From Limisphaera sp049537155 (GTDB taxonomy: Bacteria; Verrucomicrobiota; Verrucomicrobiia; Limisphaerales; Limisphaeraceae), in NCBI RefSeq assembly GCF_049537155.1, contig NZ_JBMVQZ010000006.1, forward strand, positions 124,001-188,000: a stretch of DNA of 64,000 nt, written 5' to 3'. Shown one piece after another: positions 35,148-44,355 of the stretch (the first letter of the stretch is position 1; each line of letters begins with the position of its first letter). Under the pieces are notes generated by a model that made no database searches, was not told the DNA's origin, and worked only from the letters and a program-made list of their open reading frames with translations. Position numbers and translations under genes: made by a program.

Positions 35148-36137
35148 TCAGGCTTCCGGAAGTTGGAAGGTTTCGCCCACCTTTCGGAGTGCCAGCCGTT
35201 CCGGCTCCTCTTCCAGCGCCGTTTCCAGGCGTTCGAGCGGCTCGTGGATCGGTTCGTCGCTGAGGACGAACACCTCGTGATGCATGGGGACGAGGTATTG
35301 TGCGCCGGCTGCGTCGGCCATCTGAACGGCCTGTTCGGGCGTGCAATGGTTGCGGATCCAGGGGTTGTAGGCGGCGATGGGCATGATGGCCAGGGCGTAG
35401 GGGCCGGTGGAACGGAGTCGGGCAAACGAATCGGTCATGGCGGTGTCGCCGGCAAATACGAGGGCGGTGTCCTCGCGGCGCAGGATGTAACCGTTGTAAC
35501 CGCGGGGGCGGCCGTCCGGCCAGCGCCGACCCCAGTGTTTGACCTCGAAAGCCTCGATCTGGATTTCGCCGGCCGGGGTCCGCAAGGTGAGCTTCTCGCC
35601 CCAACCCAGTTCGGTGATCCGCCTGCCGCCGGCGTCGCGGATGAGATCGGATGTATCCCGTGCGGTCACCACGGGAAGCTCCCGACGCAGGAGGCAGCGG
35701 AGGGTGCGGATGTCCAAATGGTCCATGTGCGCGTGGGACAGGAGCAGGAAATCGAGCTCCGGCAGCTCCGGCACCGTGAGCGCCGGAGCGATCAGCCGTT
35801 TGGGTCCCAGTGTGCCCACGCGCAGGTCCGGCCCGATCCGGGGAAAGAGCACCGGATCGGTGAGGATGCGGACGCCGTAGAAGTTGAGCAGGAGTGTGGC
35901 GTGGCCGAGCAGGGCGAGGGTGACGTGTTGGTCGGACCAGCGGTCGGGTCGGGGTCGGAACGGTGGTGGCGCCATTTCCCGCCCGGTTTCACGCAGAAGC
36001 CTGCGCGCCCATCGGGCCGCACGTGCGTGGGAGGAGGAGAGCCACGCGGCCCCGCCGGCCACTCCCGCCAGGGTGAGGCTGCTTGTCCAGAGGAGGAATT
36101 TTCGCCGTGTCAGCCGCACCTTGGGAACTTGCCGCAC
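35148..36137 (-). CDS. Exported MBL-fold metallohydrolase (UlaG/NAPE-PLD-like)
   Basis: Metallo-beta-lactamase-fold hydrolase of the UlaG/phospholipase-D-like branch. The 329-residue product has a Tat-type signal (VRLTRRKFLLWTSSLTLAGVAGG). The metal-binding motif SHAHMDHLD follows, then EVKHWGRRWPDGRPRG with the next His, FAGDTAMT with the bridging Asp, and YLVPMHHEVF with the final His. All the usual dinuclear metal ligands seem present. The start is GTG at 36137. The substrate is unknown; relatives act on lactones or phospholipids. Tat export suggests it folds with its metals in the cytoplasm and works in the periplasm. Confidence 0.87.
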   Translation of the reverse strand: MRQVPKVRLTRRKFLLWTSSLTLAGVAGGAAWLSSSHARAARWARRLLRETGREMAPPPFRPRPDRWSDQHVTLALLGHATLLLNFYGVRILTDPVLFPRIGPDLRVGTLGPKRLIAPALTVPELPELDFLLLSHAHMDHLDIRTLRCLLRRELPVVTARDTSDLIRDAGGRRITELGWGEKLTLRTPAGEIQIEAFEVKHWGRRWPDGRPRGYNGYILRREDTALVFAGDTAMTDSFARLRSTGPYALAIMPIAAYNPWIRNHCTPEQAVQMADAAGAQYLVPMHHEVFVLSDEPIHEPLERLETALEEEPERLALRKVGETFQLPEA

Positions 36138-36204
36138 GTCCCGCCCCTGTCAACCGGATCGGCCCGGTGTTGCCGGGCCGGCGAAGGCAGCCGATGCCAC
36201 GCGC

Positions 36205-37101
36205 TCAGACGTCGCAGATCTGGATGGCCTTGCGGAGGGAGGCCAGCTTGTCGCGGTTCCTGGGTACGAACTCCTGAGCGACGAATCCCTTGAATCCGGT
36301 GGCGACGATCGCCTGCATGATGCGCGGATAGTAGAGCTCCTGGGTTTCATCAATCTCGTTGCGTCCGGGCACGCCGCCGGTGTGGTAATGGTCAATGTAC
36401 GGGTGGTTTTCCCGGATGGTGTCGCAGATGTCGCCCTCCATGATCTGCATGTGAAAGATGTCGTAGAGAAGCTTGAACCGTTCCGAGCTGATGCGCTTGA
36501 CCAGTTCGACCCCCCACGCGGTGTGGTCGCACATGTAATCGCGGTGACTGCGTTTGCTGTTGAGCAGCTCCATGCAGAGGGTCACCTTGTATTTCTCTGC
36601 CACGGGGAGGATGCGCTTCAATCCGCGCTCGCAGTTTTCCAGGCCCTGTTCGTCATCCAGGCCGGCGCGGTTGCCGGAGAAACAGATGAGCCGTTCGAAT
36701 CCGGCCTCCGCGGTTTCGCGGATGCGCTGTTCGTAGGCCTGAACCAGCTTGTCATGGTGTTCCACGCGGTTCCAGGCGTGGGTGATGCCGCCCAGACCGT
36801 CAATGACCGGGTTGCTCACCATGCTGCAGACCAGCCCGTACTTTTTCAGGACGGGGAAGTCACCGGGCCCAACCAGATCGATTCCTTCGAGCCCCATCTC
36901 CTTGCCTGCCCGACAGAGCTCCTCCAGCGGGATGTCGTTGTAACACCACCGACAGGCCGCATGCCGGATGCGGCCCTTGAGTTTGACAGGTCCCGACTCC
37001 TGCGCGGCTGCGGAGGGAGAGAAGACCGATCCGGACGCAACCGCTGCGGCCGTGCCGACCAGTGTTTTGAGGGCGGACCGACGTGAAACACGTGCGCTCA
37101 T
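36205..37101 (-). CDS. Tat-exported TIM-barrel isomerase (hydroxypyruvate-isomerase-like)
   Basis: Xylose-isomerase-like TIM barrel of the Hyi/IolE kind. The 298-residue product has a Tat-type signal (SARVSRRSALKTLVGTAAAV) and a cut region near PSAAAQ. The barrel follows, with KYGLVCSMVSNP, FERLICFSGNRAGLDD, VTLCMELLNSKRSH (catalytic Glu region), LLYDIFHMQIMEGD with metal ligands, and FVAQEFVPRNRD near the end. An exported form is frequent in Verrucomicrobiota and Planctomycetota, but its role is poorly known; sugar isomerisation in the periplasm is likely. The ATG at 37101 opens the signal. It lies 67 bases upstream of the MBL-fold gene on the same strand. Confidence 0.87.
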   Translation of the reverse strand: MSARVSRRSALKTLVGTAAAVASGSVFSPSAAAQESGPVKLKGRIRHAACRWCYNDIPLEELCRAGKEMGLEGIDLVGPGDFPVLKKYGLVCSMVSNPVIDGLGGITHAWNRVEHHDKLVQAYEQRIRETAEAGFERLICFSGNRAGLDDEQGLENCERGLKRILPVAEKYKVTLCMELLNSKRSHRDYMCDHTAWGVELVKRISSERFKLLYDIFHMQIMEGDICDTIRENHPYIDHYHTGGVPGRNEIDETQELYYPRIMQAIVATGFKGFVAQEFVPRNRDKLASLRKAIQICDV

Positions 37102-37285
37102 GGGCCTATTCTTGCACACGGCAGGGGCTTGTCCACCCGAAAGCAGTCGCCCGGTCCGGGCGCCTCGAGCGGCGCTCCGGACGGCGCCTGCCCGGCCCGG
37201 CCTCTCCGGGGCGGTGGTCGAGCCCCGCGCCTGAAGAGGGGACCGGGGGTGTCCGACAGCCGTGCGAACGCACGGGTCTGATCCC

Positions 37286-39700
37286 TTATTCGCGCACCGG
37301 TTGGCCGGAGCGATAGAGGCGCAGCAGTTCGCGGTTGCGTTCCACCAGTTGGGTCTGGCCGAGCTCGGTGGCGCGGGCGATGGCTTTCTCGGCCGCGGCG
37401 ATGGCGTCGGTGAACCGGCCGGCTTCGGCATACGCGGCTGCCAGGGTGCCCAGGATCACGGGGACCCGCTCCTGCGTGAGTTGCGCGGCGCGTTCGCCGA
37501 GTTTCACGGCCAGTGGACCGTCGCGCACGGCGGCGTTGGTGTGGGTGGCCAGGATCCAGGCCAGATTGTTGAGCAGTTCCACGTCGTCCGGCATTTGCGG
37601 CAGGGCCCGGCGATAGTGTTCTGCGGCGCGATCCTTGTGGCCCCGGGCAAGCTCCAGGTGCCCCAGATAGGCATGGGCCAGTGGTTGATCCGGCTCCGAC
37701 TCCAGGACCTGGCGCAGATGTGGCTCGGCCCTTTCGGGCTGGCCCAGCCGGAACCGCAGCACGCCCAGCCGCAGATGGATGTCGGGTGTGTGGGTTTGTC
37801 CCTCCCGGGTTTGTCCGGCCAGGGCCTGCTCATATGCCCGGCAGGCGCCCTCCAGATCCCCCTGGAGGGCCAGCACCGCACCGAGCCCCTGCAGTGCGGC
37901 GGGTGACCCGGGTTTCAGTTCGAGCACCCGTTGATACGCGGTCCGTGCCTCCTCCAGATGTCCGGCCTGATGATGAGCCCGGGCCAGGGTGAACCACGCG
38001 GCCGTGTGCAGGGGCCAGAGTTCGACCGCCCGGGCGGCGGCGTGGATGGCCGTTTCCCACTGGCCCTGTTCAGACGCGGCCACGGCCAGGCCGTGCCAGG
38101 CATCCGGGTAGGTGGGGTTGCACCGGATGGCCTCTTCGAACGCTTCACGGGCACGCTGCCAGTCGCGGCGGCGCAGGTGCACGTTGCCCAGGGTGTTGTA
38201 CGCCTCGGCGTAACGGGGACGGACCGCCAGCGCTTCCTCGCACAGGCGGCGTGCTTCCTCGAGGCGACCCTGTTCAAGCCGCACGTTGGCGAGCTGGGTG
38301 AGCGCGAGATAATTTTTCGGCGTGACGCGCAAGGTCTGCTCGGCCAGAGCAGCGGTGTTGCGCCAGTGCGGGAGTTGTCCCCGCGTCAGCAGCGCGCCGG
38401 CCCCGATCAGGCCCGCGGCAGCCAGGAGGGCCGGCGCCCGAAGGATCGGGATCCCCGCCACGGCGGAGGCTGCCCACCAGACCGCCGCCCAGATCAGGCC
38501 GATGTGCGGCAGGTAGGTGTAGCGATCCGCCATGGCCTGCTCACCCACCTGCACCAGACCGATGACCGGTACCAGCGTCCCCAGAAACCACAGCCAGCCC
38601 ACCGCCAGCCAGGGGCTCCGACGCCGCCACAGTGCGGCCGCCAGGGTCAAAAGCAGGAGCAGCCCCACGGACTGCCACACGATCGGATCGCCCCAGGAGC
38701 GCGGTTCATACGGATAAAACGGGGCGAGATGGATGGGGAACAGTGTCTTCTCCAGATAGGTTGCATACGACACGAATGCCTGGGCCAGGCGCGTGCTCAG
38801 CGGCAACACCTCCAGGGGCACGGTTGCGCCGGAAACGGATTGGGCGCGGAGGGTGATGACCGAGCTGGTAGCGGAGAGGAGAAAAAAGGGGATCTTTTCG
38901 ATCACCAATCGGCTCCAGGACTGCGGCGCGCCCCGGGCGGCCGGTGTGCGCGGATCCGGGTGGATGAGCGCCGGTGTGCGCTGCAACGGCCAGTAATCGA
39001 GCAACAGCAGGACGCAGGGGAGGGTGACCAGCATCGGTTTGGCCATCAGACCCAGTGCCAACGACAGCCAGGCCAAAACCATTCGGACCCAGAACCGTGC
39101 CCGGCCGGACCCGTTCCCGGATCGGGTTCGGACGGCGCTCGTGTAGGCCCACAGGCAACCGAGGCCGAACGCCAGGCTGAGCACGTCCTTGCGTTCGGAA
39201 ACCCAGGCGACCGACTCCACTCGCAGCGGATGCCAGGCCCACAGGGCCGCCACCAGCCATGCGAGTCCGGGCCGGCCCGTCAGGTGAGTGAGCCAACCGA
39301 ACAACAGCGCGGCGCTCAGGGAGTGCCAGACGACATTGACCATATGATGGCGGCCCGGATCGAGACCGAACCACGCACAGTCCAGCATGTGGGAGATCCA
39401 GGTGAGCGGGTGCCAGTTGCTGGAGTGCACCCGGGTGAAGGCCCAGCGGAGACTTTCCGGAGTGGGGCCGGCCTGAACGCGCGGATTGTTCGCCACGTAG
39501 TCCGGGTCGTCGAGGTTGACGAAGTCGAACGAACGGACCGGGGCGTAGAGGACCAGGGTGCCGATGAAAAGGATCAGGGCAGCGAGCCCAAGCAAGGGAA
39601 CGCGAAGACCGGCCCGGGCGTTCTTGCGCCTCGTTTCGTGTGGCGACAACTCGATGCGCAGTCGGCTCATGAGCGCGCGGGTCGGTCGCCCGGACGGCAT
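37286..39700 (-). CDS. TMTC-like membrane glycosyltransferase with C-terminal TPR array
   Basis: GT-C-type integral membrane protein with an 804-residue chain. The N-terminal half has about ten hydrophobic helices and the loop NLDDPDYVANNPRVQAG, typical of TMTC-like O-mannosyltransferases, plus HPLRVESVAWVSERKD and MADRYTYLPHIGL. The C-terminal half (about 440-790) is a run of eight or so TPR repeats (LANVRLEQGRLEEARRLCEE, LGNVHLRRRDWQRAREAFEE and others). It probably glycosylates exported proteins using a lipid-linked sugar, with the TPRs choosing the acceptor. An internal ATG ten codons in (39670) is an alternative start. The last 90 residues resemble those of the 861-residue protein encoded at 40774. 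Confidence 0.85.
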   Translation of the reverse strand: MPSGRPTRALMSRLRIELSPHETRRKNARAGLRVPLLGLAALILFIGTLVLYAPVRSFDFVNLDDPDYVANNPRVQAGPTPESLRWAFTRVHSSNWHPLTWISHMLDCAWFGLDPGRHHMVNVVWHSLSAALLFGWLTHLTGRPGLAWLVAALWAWHPLRVESVAWVSERKDVLSLAFGLGCLWAYTSAVRTRSGNGSGRARFWVRMVLAWLSLALGLMAKPMLVTLPCVLLLLDYWPLQRTPALIHPDPRTPAARGAPQSWSRLVIEKIPFFLLSATSSVITLRAQSVSGATVPLEVLPLSTRLAQAFVSYATYLEKTLFPIHLAPFYPYEPRSWGDPIVWQSVGLLLLLTLAAALWRRRSPWLAVGWLWFLGTLVPVIGLVQVGEQAMADRYTYLPHIGLIWAAVWWAASAVAGIPILRAPALLAAAGLIGAGALLTRGQLPHWRNTAALAEQTLRVTPKNYLALTQLANVRLEQGRLEEARRLCEEALAVRPRYAEAYNTLGNVHLRRRDWQRAREAFEEAIRCNPTYPDAWHGLAVAASEQGQWETAIHAAARAVELWPLHTAAWFTLARAHHQAGHLEEARTAYQRVLELKPGSPAALQGLGAVLALQGDLEGACRAYEQALAGQTREGQTHTPDIHLRLGVLRFRLGQPERAEPHLRQVLESEPDQPLAHAYLGHLELARGHKDRAAEHYRRALPQMPDDVELLNNLAWILATHTNAAVRDGPLAVKLGERAAQLTQERVPVILGTLAAAYAEAGRFTDAIAAAEKAIARATELGQTQLVERNRELLRLYRSGQPVRE

Positions 39701-39775
39701 CCGGGCGCTGTCAGGGTAGGATGATCGGAGGTGCGGGCGGGGTCGGACCGTGGGAACGGCATGGCCGGAGGGGGG

Positions 39776-40678
39776 TCAGGTGCCGGGCCGGCTGGTGAGT
39801 GTGATTTGCATGGAGGTGGTGCCTCCGGGCGGTAGCGTGAGCGCGTTGTCGGCCACGTTGCCGGATTCGACGCACACCATCTGCAGGTACTCGTCGTCGC
39901 CCAGGTCGGGCATGGTCCGGGCCCGTTCCGGACCGGGATTCCAGATCACCGTGCTGGCGGAACCGGTCTTTTCCACCCGGATGGTCCGCCCCAGCACAGG
40001 GTCATGAACCTCCACGGGCCGCGCCGTGTTCACGTAGATCCGGTCCACCTCGCCCCGGATGCGGAGTTGGGGTTCCGCATCCCGCACGCGGTGCCGGCCC
40101 GCGGCGGCGTCCAGGTACTCGGTGTCCTGCAGACCGGTGATCCAGATCTGCCGGACGTCGCCCACCGCCAGATAGGTGTGCAGGCAAAGTTCGAACGGGA
40201 AAGGGCGATCCGACTGATTGGTAACGCGGATCTCCAGGGTGAGGCTGTCGCGGATGACCAGTTCGCTCTCGACCGCGCAGGCGGGGCAGTCCGGACTTTC
40301 CTCCACCTCCGGCATCCGCAGGACCAGCCGGAGCGAACCGTCCAGGCCGGTCGCCAGCTCGCTGAGCGTCCAGTCACGGAGACGCGCAAAGCCGTGCGAC
40401 GGGTGGCGATCATCTTTTCGGCCGAACCAGGGAAACACCACGGGGATGCCGCCCCGGATGGGAGCGCCGGATTCGAAGCGACTGCACTGGCTGGTGAACA
40501 GCAGGGGCGGTTCGCCCTCCTTTTGGAAGTGGGTCACCTGGCCGCCGTGGAGGTAGAGCTCCGCACGGCTCCAGCGGGTGAGGATCTCCAACATGGGCAG
40601 TTCCCCGCGCCCGTTCAAAAATGCCACGTGATTCGCCAGGGATGGTGTGGTGCCGTTCATAAACCGCGCACGCCTCAT
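39776..40678 (-). CDS. Glucose-6-phosphate 1-epimerase / D-hexose-6-phosphate mutarotase
   Basis: Interconverts alpha and beta anomers of hexose-6-phosphates (galactose-mutarotase fold, YeaD type); cytoplasmic. The 300-residue product shows LYLHGGQVTHFQKEG, APIRGGIPVVFPWFGRKDD, SHGFARLRDWTL with catalytic His, LCLHTYLAVGDVRQIWITGL with the second His, and a late Glu in MVCVESGNVAD. An ATG at 40660 (MNGTTPSLANH) is a close alternative to 40678; neither has a strong ribosome site. It lies between two TPR-tailed glycosyltransferase genes, which may be chance. Its promoter must share the 95-base divergent gap with the gene at 40774. Confidence 0.85.
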   Translation of the reverse strand: MRRARFMNGTTPSLANHVAFLNGRGELPMLEILTRWSRAELYLHGGQVTHFQKEGEPPLLFTSQCSRFESGAPIRGGIPVVFPWFGRKDDRHPSHGFARLRDWTLSELATGLDGSLRLVLRMPEVEESPDCPACAVESELVIRDSLTLEIRVTNQSDRPFPFELCLHTYLAVGDVRQIWITGLQDTEYLDAAAGRHRVRDAEPQLRIRGEVDRIYVNTARPVEVHDPVLGRTIRVEKTGSASTVIWNPGPERARTMPDLGDDEYLQMVCVESGNVADNALTLPPGGTTSMQITLTSRPGT

Positions 40679-40773
40679 GGTAGGCTGTTGTCTCCACGCC
40701 GACACGCAAAAACTGCCGCAATTCTCCGCCTCGACCTTGCCACCAGACCGCCCCTGACGCCAGCATCCGCCCG

Positions 40774-43359
40774 ATGCAGCAGCGCCGGACATGGTGGATG
40801 CGCGCCGCCTGGGTGGCAGGTTGGCTGGCCGCCGCAGTGTGGCTGGCGGTGAACATGCACCGCAGCGACAACCTCGCCTACCTCCCTGCCTTCGAAGGAC
40901 AACCATGGTGGGTGGCGCCGCGCACAGCTTCCGCCGACCCGCATTTCGGCGGCGAGACCGGCCGGCTCTTCCGCGCGCGGTTCGTGCTGGACGCCGAGCC
41001 CGAGGAGGTCCGCCTCCTGCTGGCCGTGTTCCGACAGGGCGAGGTCCGGCTCAACGGAACAGCGGTCCCAGGGGGCACTTTGCAGGGCCCTGCTTGGAAA
41101 CGACCGGCTGCGCTGGACCTCACACGGCTCGTCCGCGGCCGGACAAACGAAATCACCGTGCGGGTGACCAACCCAGCAGGACCGGCGGCGCTCTGGGCGG
41201 CGTTGCGAATCCGTTCGACAAGCCCTGCCAGGTTCCTGCAATGGGAGGTGTCCGGCCCGCACGGGCAATGGGAACCGGCCCGCCCGGCCGATGCACCCAT
41301 GCTGAAGGGGCCTGAAGGGTATTTGCGTTCGTTCACCACACTCCCGGAGCTGGCCCGGCGTGCGGCGGGGTGGGCGCTGGGCCTGGCTTGCGTGCTCTCC
41401 GGGCTTACGCTCGGGCTGTGCAAAAGCCGGGCAGGCGCTGTGCGGGCGATCCGCGAATTCCTGCGGGGTCCCGGCGGGGACCGCGCCCTGATGTTCGCCG
41501 GGGCGTTGTCGTGGGCCGTCCTGTTTCTCAACAACCTGCCTCAACTCCCGCGAATCTATGGCTTCGATGCCGAGGGCCACGAGGCGTACATCCGGTACAT
41601 CCAGCAGCGCGGGCAACTGCCCCTGGCGGACGAAGGGTGGCAGATGTACCAGCCCCCGTTGTACTACCTGCTGGGCGCGGCCCTGCTGGGTCTGACGGGC
41701 CTGTCGGTGGAGGATGATCTGGCCGTGCTGCTGCTGCGTGCCTTCAACGGTGTGGTGGGCTTTGCCCATGCATGTCTGGTCTTTGCGGTGTTGCGGATGT
41801 GCCATCCGGACAAGCGCTGGCCGGCGCGCGTGGGATTCGTGCTGGCGGCGGCTCTGCCGGCGCACCTGGTTGTGGCGCAATATGTGACCAACGAGCCCCT
41901 GGCCGCCTTTTGGGTGACCCTGGGCCTGGTCTGCACGCTCCGGGCGCGCCAGCGCGGGGGCCACGCGGGTTGGATGGCCGCTGGCGGCGCCGCACTGGGC
42001 CTGGCGATGCTGACCAAGTTCTCCACCCTGCCGGCGGTGCCTGTTGTGCTGGCGGCCGGATGGCCCGCGCCGGCGGACCCGGGCCAGGGACAAGGGCGGA
42101 GTGGCACCGTGAGCAACCGCGGTGGGCGGACCTGGCTTGGCATGGCAGGGGCCGTGGTGACGTTCGTCCTGGTCTGTGGCTGGCATTACGCGCGGGTTTG
42201 GCTGCATTTCGGCCGGCCGCTGGTCGGCAATTGGGACGTGGGAACGGCCGCGTGGTGGCAGGATCCCGGCCTCCGCACCGCGGCGGATTTCACCCGCGCG
42301 GGGGCGGCTTGGATCCATCCCTGGTTCAGCGGGATGGACAGCTTTTGGGACGGACTGTACGCCACTCTGTGGGGGGACGGCCTGATCAGCAGCGCGTCGT
42401 GGATGGTGTTTCGCCCGCCTTGGAACGAGGCTTGGATGGCGATGGCCTGGTGGTTGGGAGCCGTGTGGACCGTGCTGGTGGTGGCGGGTGCGGTGGTCGG
42501 GTTTGTGATGATGGTGCGTCGGCCGCGGGAGGCGGAGTGGATGGGACCGACCCTGCTGGGCTTGTACGGGCTGGCCCTGATCTACATGTCGGTGCGGGTG
42601 CCGTCGTACGCCCAGGTCAAGGCGTTCTACGCGTTGCCGGCGTTGGCCGGTCTGGCGATGGCGCTGGTTCAGGGCTGGCGTGGGGTTGCCGGTGCTTCGC
42701 GCACCCGGCACGCCGTGCTGGGAGTGCTGCTGGGGCTGTGGGCCGTGTTCAGCCTGGGGTCCTTCTGGGTGCGCGCCGCCCAGCCTCAGACTGTGCTTGT
42801 CCAGGCCCTGTGGGCGCTGGATCGGGGGGACGATGCGCGGGCGTGGTCTCTGTTCCGGCAGGCGGTGCGGCTCGATCCCGACCGTCCGGAGCTGGAACTG
42901 GCTCTGGAACGGGCCGTCCGGGCAAGGCCGCTCCACGCCGAGCTCCTGGACCTGTACGCAACGGTGCTGGCATCCAGGGAGAAGTGGGCCGAGGCCGTCG
43001 CGTGGCGCAGAACCGCCGTCGAACGCTTCCCCGATCGGCCGGACCTGCGCAACAATCTGGCCTGGCTGCTGGTGACCGTGCCCGTGCCGGAACTGCGGGA
43101 TCCTGCCGCGGCGGTGCGTCATGCCCGGGAAGCGTGCGCACGCACGGCCTGGCAGGAACCGGTGTGCGTGGGCACACTGGCCGCCGCGCTGGCAGCGGCG
43201 GGCCGATTCGAGGAAGCCGTTCAACGGGCCGGGGAGGCAATTGCCCTGGCACGGCACCAGGGGCGTGCCGATCTGGTGGAGCGAAACTCTGCCTATCTCG
43301 AAGCCTACCGGGCCGGGCGTCTGCCACGGTTCAACGGTTCCGGGGAAAGGACGGAATGA
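40774..43359 (+). CDS. GT39-like membrane glycosyltransferase with N-terminal beta-sandwich and C-terminal TPRs
   Basis: An 861-residue GT-C-type membrane protein of unusual build. After one N-terminal helix comes a sugar-binding-like beta-sandwich (about 60-165, RLFRARFVLDAEPEEVRLLL..., VRLNGTAVPGG...LVRGRTNEITVRVTNPAG). About ten membrane helices follow, with the catalytic-type loop IYGFDAEGHEAYIRYIQQRG and the motif WQMYQPPLYYLLGA, as in PMT/ArnT-like enzymes. The last 160 residues are TPR repeats. Asp and Glu in the first loop are the likely catalytic and metal residues. The C-terminal tail closely parallels that of the protein encoded at 37286. The donor is probably a polyprenyl-phosphate sugar; the acceptor is unknown. 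Confidence 0.83.
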   Translation: MQQRRTWWMRAAWVAGWLAAAVWLAVNMHRSDNLAYLPAFEGQPWWVAPRTASADPHFGGETGRLFRARFVLDAEPEEVRLLLAVFRQGEVRLNGTAVPGGTLQGPAWKRPAALDLTRLVRGRTNEITVRVTNPAGPAALWAALRIRSTSPARFLQWEVSGPHGQWEPARPADAPMLKGPEGYLRSFTTLPELARRAAGWALGLACVLSGLTLGLCKSRAGAVRAIREFLRGPGGDRALMFAGALSWAVLFLNNLPQLPRIYGFDAEGHEAYIRYIQQRGQLPLADEGWQMYQPPLYYLLGAALLGLTGLSVEDDLAVLLLRAFNGVVGFAHACLVFAVLRMCHPDKRWPARVGFVLAAALPAHLVVAQYVTNEPLAAFWVTLGLVCTLRARQRGGHAGWMAAGGAALGLAMLTKFSTLPAVPVVLAAGWPAPADPGQGQGRSGTVSNRGGRTWLGMAGAVVTFVLVCGWHYARVWLHFGRPLVGNWDVGTAAWWQDPGLRTAADFTRAGAAWIHPWFSGMDSFWDGLYATLWGDGLISSASWMVFRPPWNEAWMAMAWWLGAVWTVLVVAGAVVGFVMMVRRPREAEWMGPTLLGLYGLALIYMSVRVPSYAQVKAFYALPALAGLAMALVQGWRGVAGASRTRHAVLGVLLGLWAVFSLGSFWVRAAQPQTVLVQALWALDRGDDARAWSLFRQAVRLDPDRPELELALERAVRARPLHAELLDLYATVLASREKWAEAVAWRRTAVERFPDRPDLRNNLAWLLVTVPVPELRDPAAAVRHAREACARTAWQEPVCVGTLAAALAAAGRFEEAVQRAGEAIALARHQGRADLVERNSAYLEAYRAGRLPRFNGSGERTE

Positions 43360-43541
43360 GAAGGTCCCTGCGTGCGGAAGCGGGTGCCGGCCTTTTTTCC
43401 GGCCGGGCGGGCACCGGAGAGACCTCCGAAGGCGGGGTTCAGACGGCGTAGTAAGGGAACGGACGAGCCGATCGTCCGGATTTCGAGTCGGGTGGATCCC
43501 TCGGGATCGGGGAGGGCGGCACTGCCCGACGTCTTCTGTGG

Positions 43542-44320
43542 ATGCTCTTTGTGATGTTCATCGCGGGGTGGGGATCTGCCGCGGCGGCCGGGTTGTCCGT
43601 GCGGGAACGGATCGAAACTCGCGGCTTTCCCTCTGTGTTCCAGGCGTGGGCACCTGCCGAAGTTCCGGACGAACCACCTGCCCGGACGCTTGCCCGACAC
43701 GATCTGGTCTGGGGCGGCCCTTGGCTGTTGGGACTGGAATGGGGGCAGGGGATCGGTGAGCCTGCCACCCGGTTCCGGCCCGACACGGTCGAGGCGGCCC
43801 GGAAACGCCGGCAAGAGTTGCTCCGGCTCAATCCTCACCTGGTGCTGCTGTGTGAAATCCGGTACCGGGACGCCCCAGCTGTTGCCTTGGCGGGCTCGAT
43901 CATCGGTGGTGGTTGCGGGACCAGAGGGGTCGGGTGGTGCCGGGTTGGGCAGAGGGCGGGTTTTACCGGTGGGATTTCCGGTTGGAAGCCTTTCGTCGTC
44001 ACGCCGCCGCGCGTGCCGCCACCGCCACGGCCGCGGGACTTTTCGACGGTATTCTGTTGGACTGGTGGGACGAGGCCGAGCGGTTTTCAGGCCGGCCCCT
44101 GCTGCCTGCGCGAACCAACTTGCTGGCACCCATTCGGTCGGCCATCGGACCCGCTCTTTGCAACTGCCCGCGGAGACCTTTTTGAAAGGCCGTCGCCGGT
44201 ACCCTCTTCCGGAAGCGCGCGACACGGCGGTGGGGTTCGGACGATCCGGAATGGGAACGCCTGCGCGTGGTGGCCGGTGCCGCCTGCCCGGCAGGGCCGG
44301 AGGCGCATCGCGCATTTGAC
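43542..44320 (+). pseudogene. Frameshifted remnant of a glycoside-hydrolase-like TIM-barrel gene
   Basis: Starts as a plausible secreted protein (MLFVMFIAGWGSAAAAGLSV) and runs in one frame to about 43880, ending LVLLCEIRYRDAP. The sequence then continues in another frame as LDHRWWLRDQRGRVVPGW, AEGGFYRWDFRLEAFRRH and FDGILLDWWDEAERF. That matches the order seen in uncharacterised glycoside-hydrolase-like proteins, where 'EIRYRDA ... HPWWLRD-GR-VPGW ... LDF ... GIxLDxW' are consecutive. The second frame meets a stop at 44183-44185, and the remaining roughly 130 bases give only a short recognisable piece (WGSDDPEWERLRVVAG). So there is at least one frameshift near 43875-43890 and further decay or internal loss. 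A sequencing error could explain the first break but not the truncated end. It is most likely non-functional. Confidence 0.7.
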
Positions 44321-44355
44321 CCGTCCGGTGCGGCCCGCCTACACTCCGCCAAACT

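Noticed and set aside
40675..43257. 860-codon open frame antisense to the GT39-like gene
   Set aside because: His/Gln/Arg/Pro-rich composition with no motif; it is the expected antisense frame of a GC-rich gene, and the plus-strand protein has clear helices and TPRs.
43383..43415. Hairpin with six T, downstream of the GT39-like gene
   Set aside because: CCGGCC/GGCCGG pair well, but the T run is in the loop rather than after the stem, so it is not a normal terminator.
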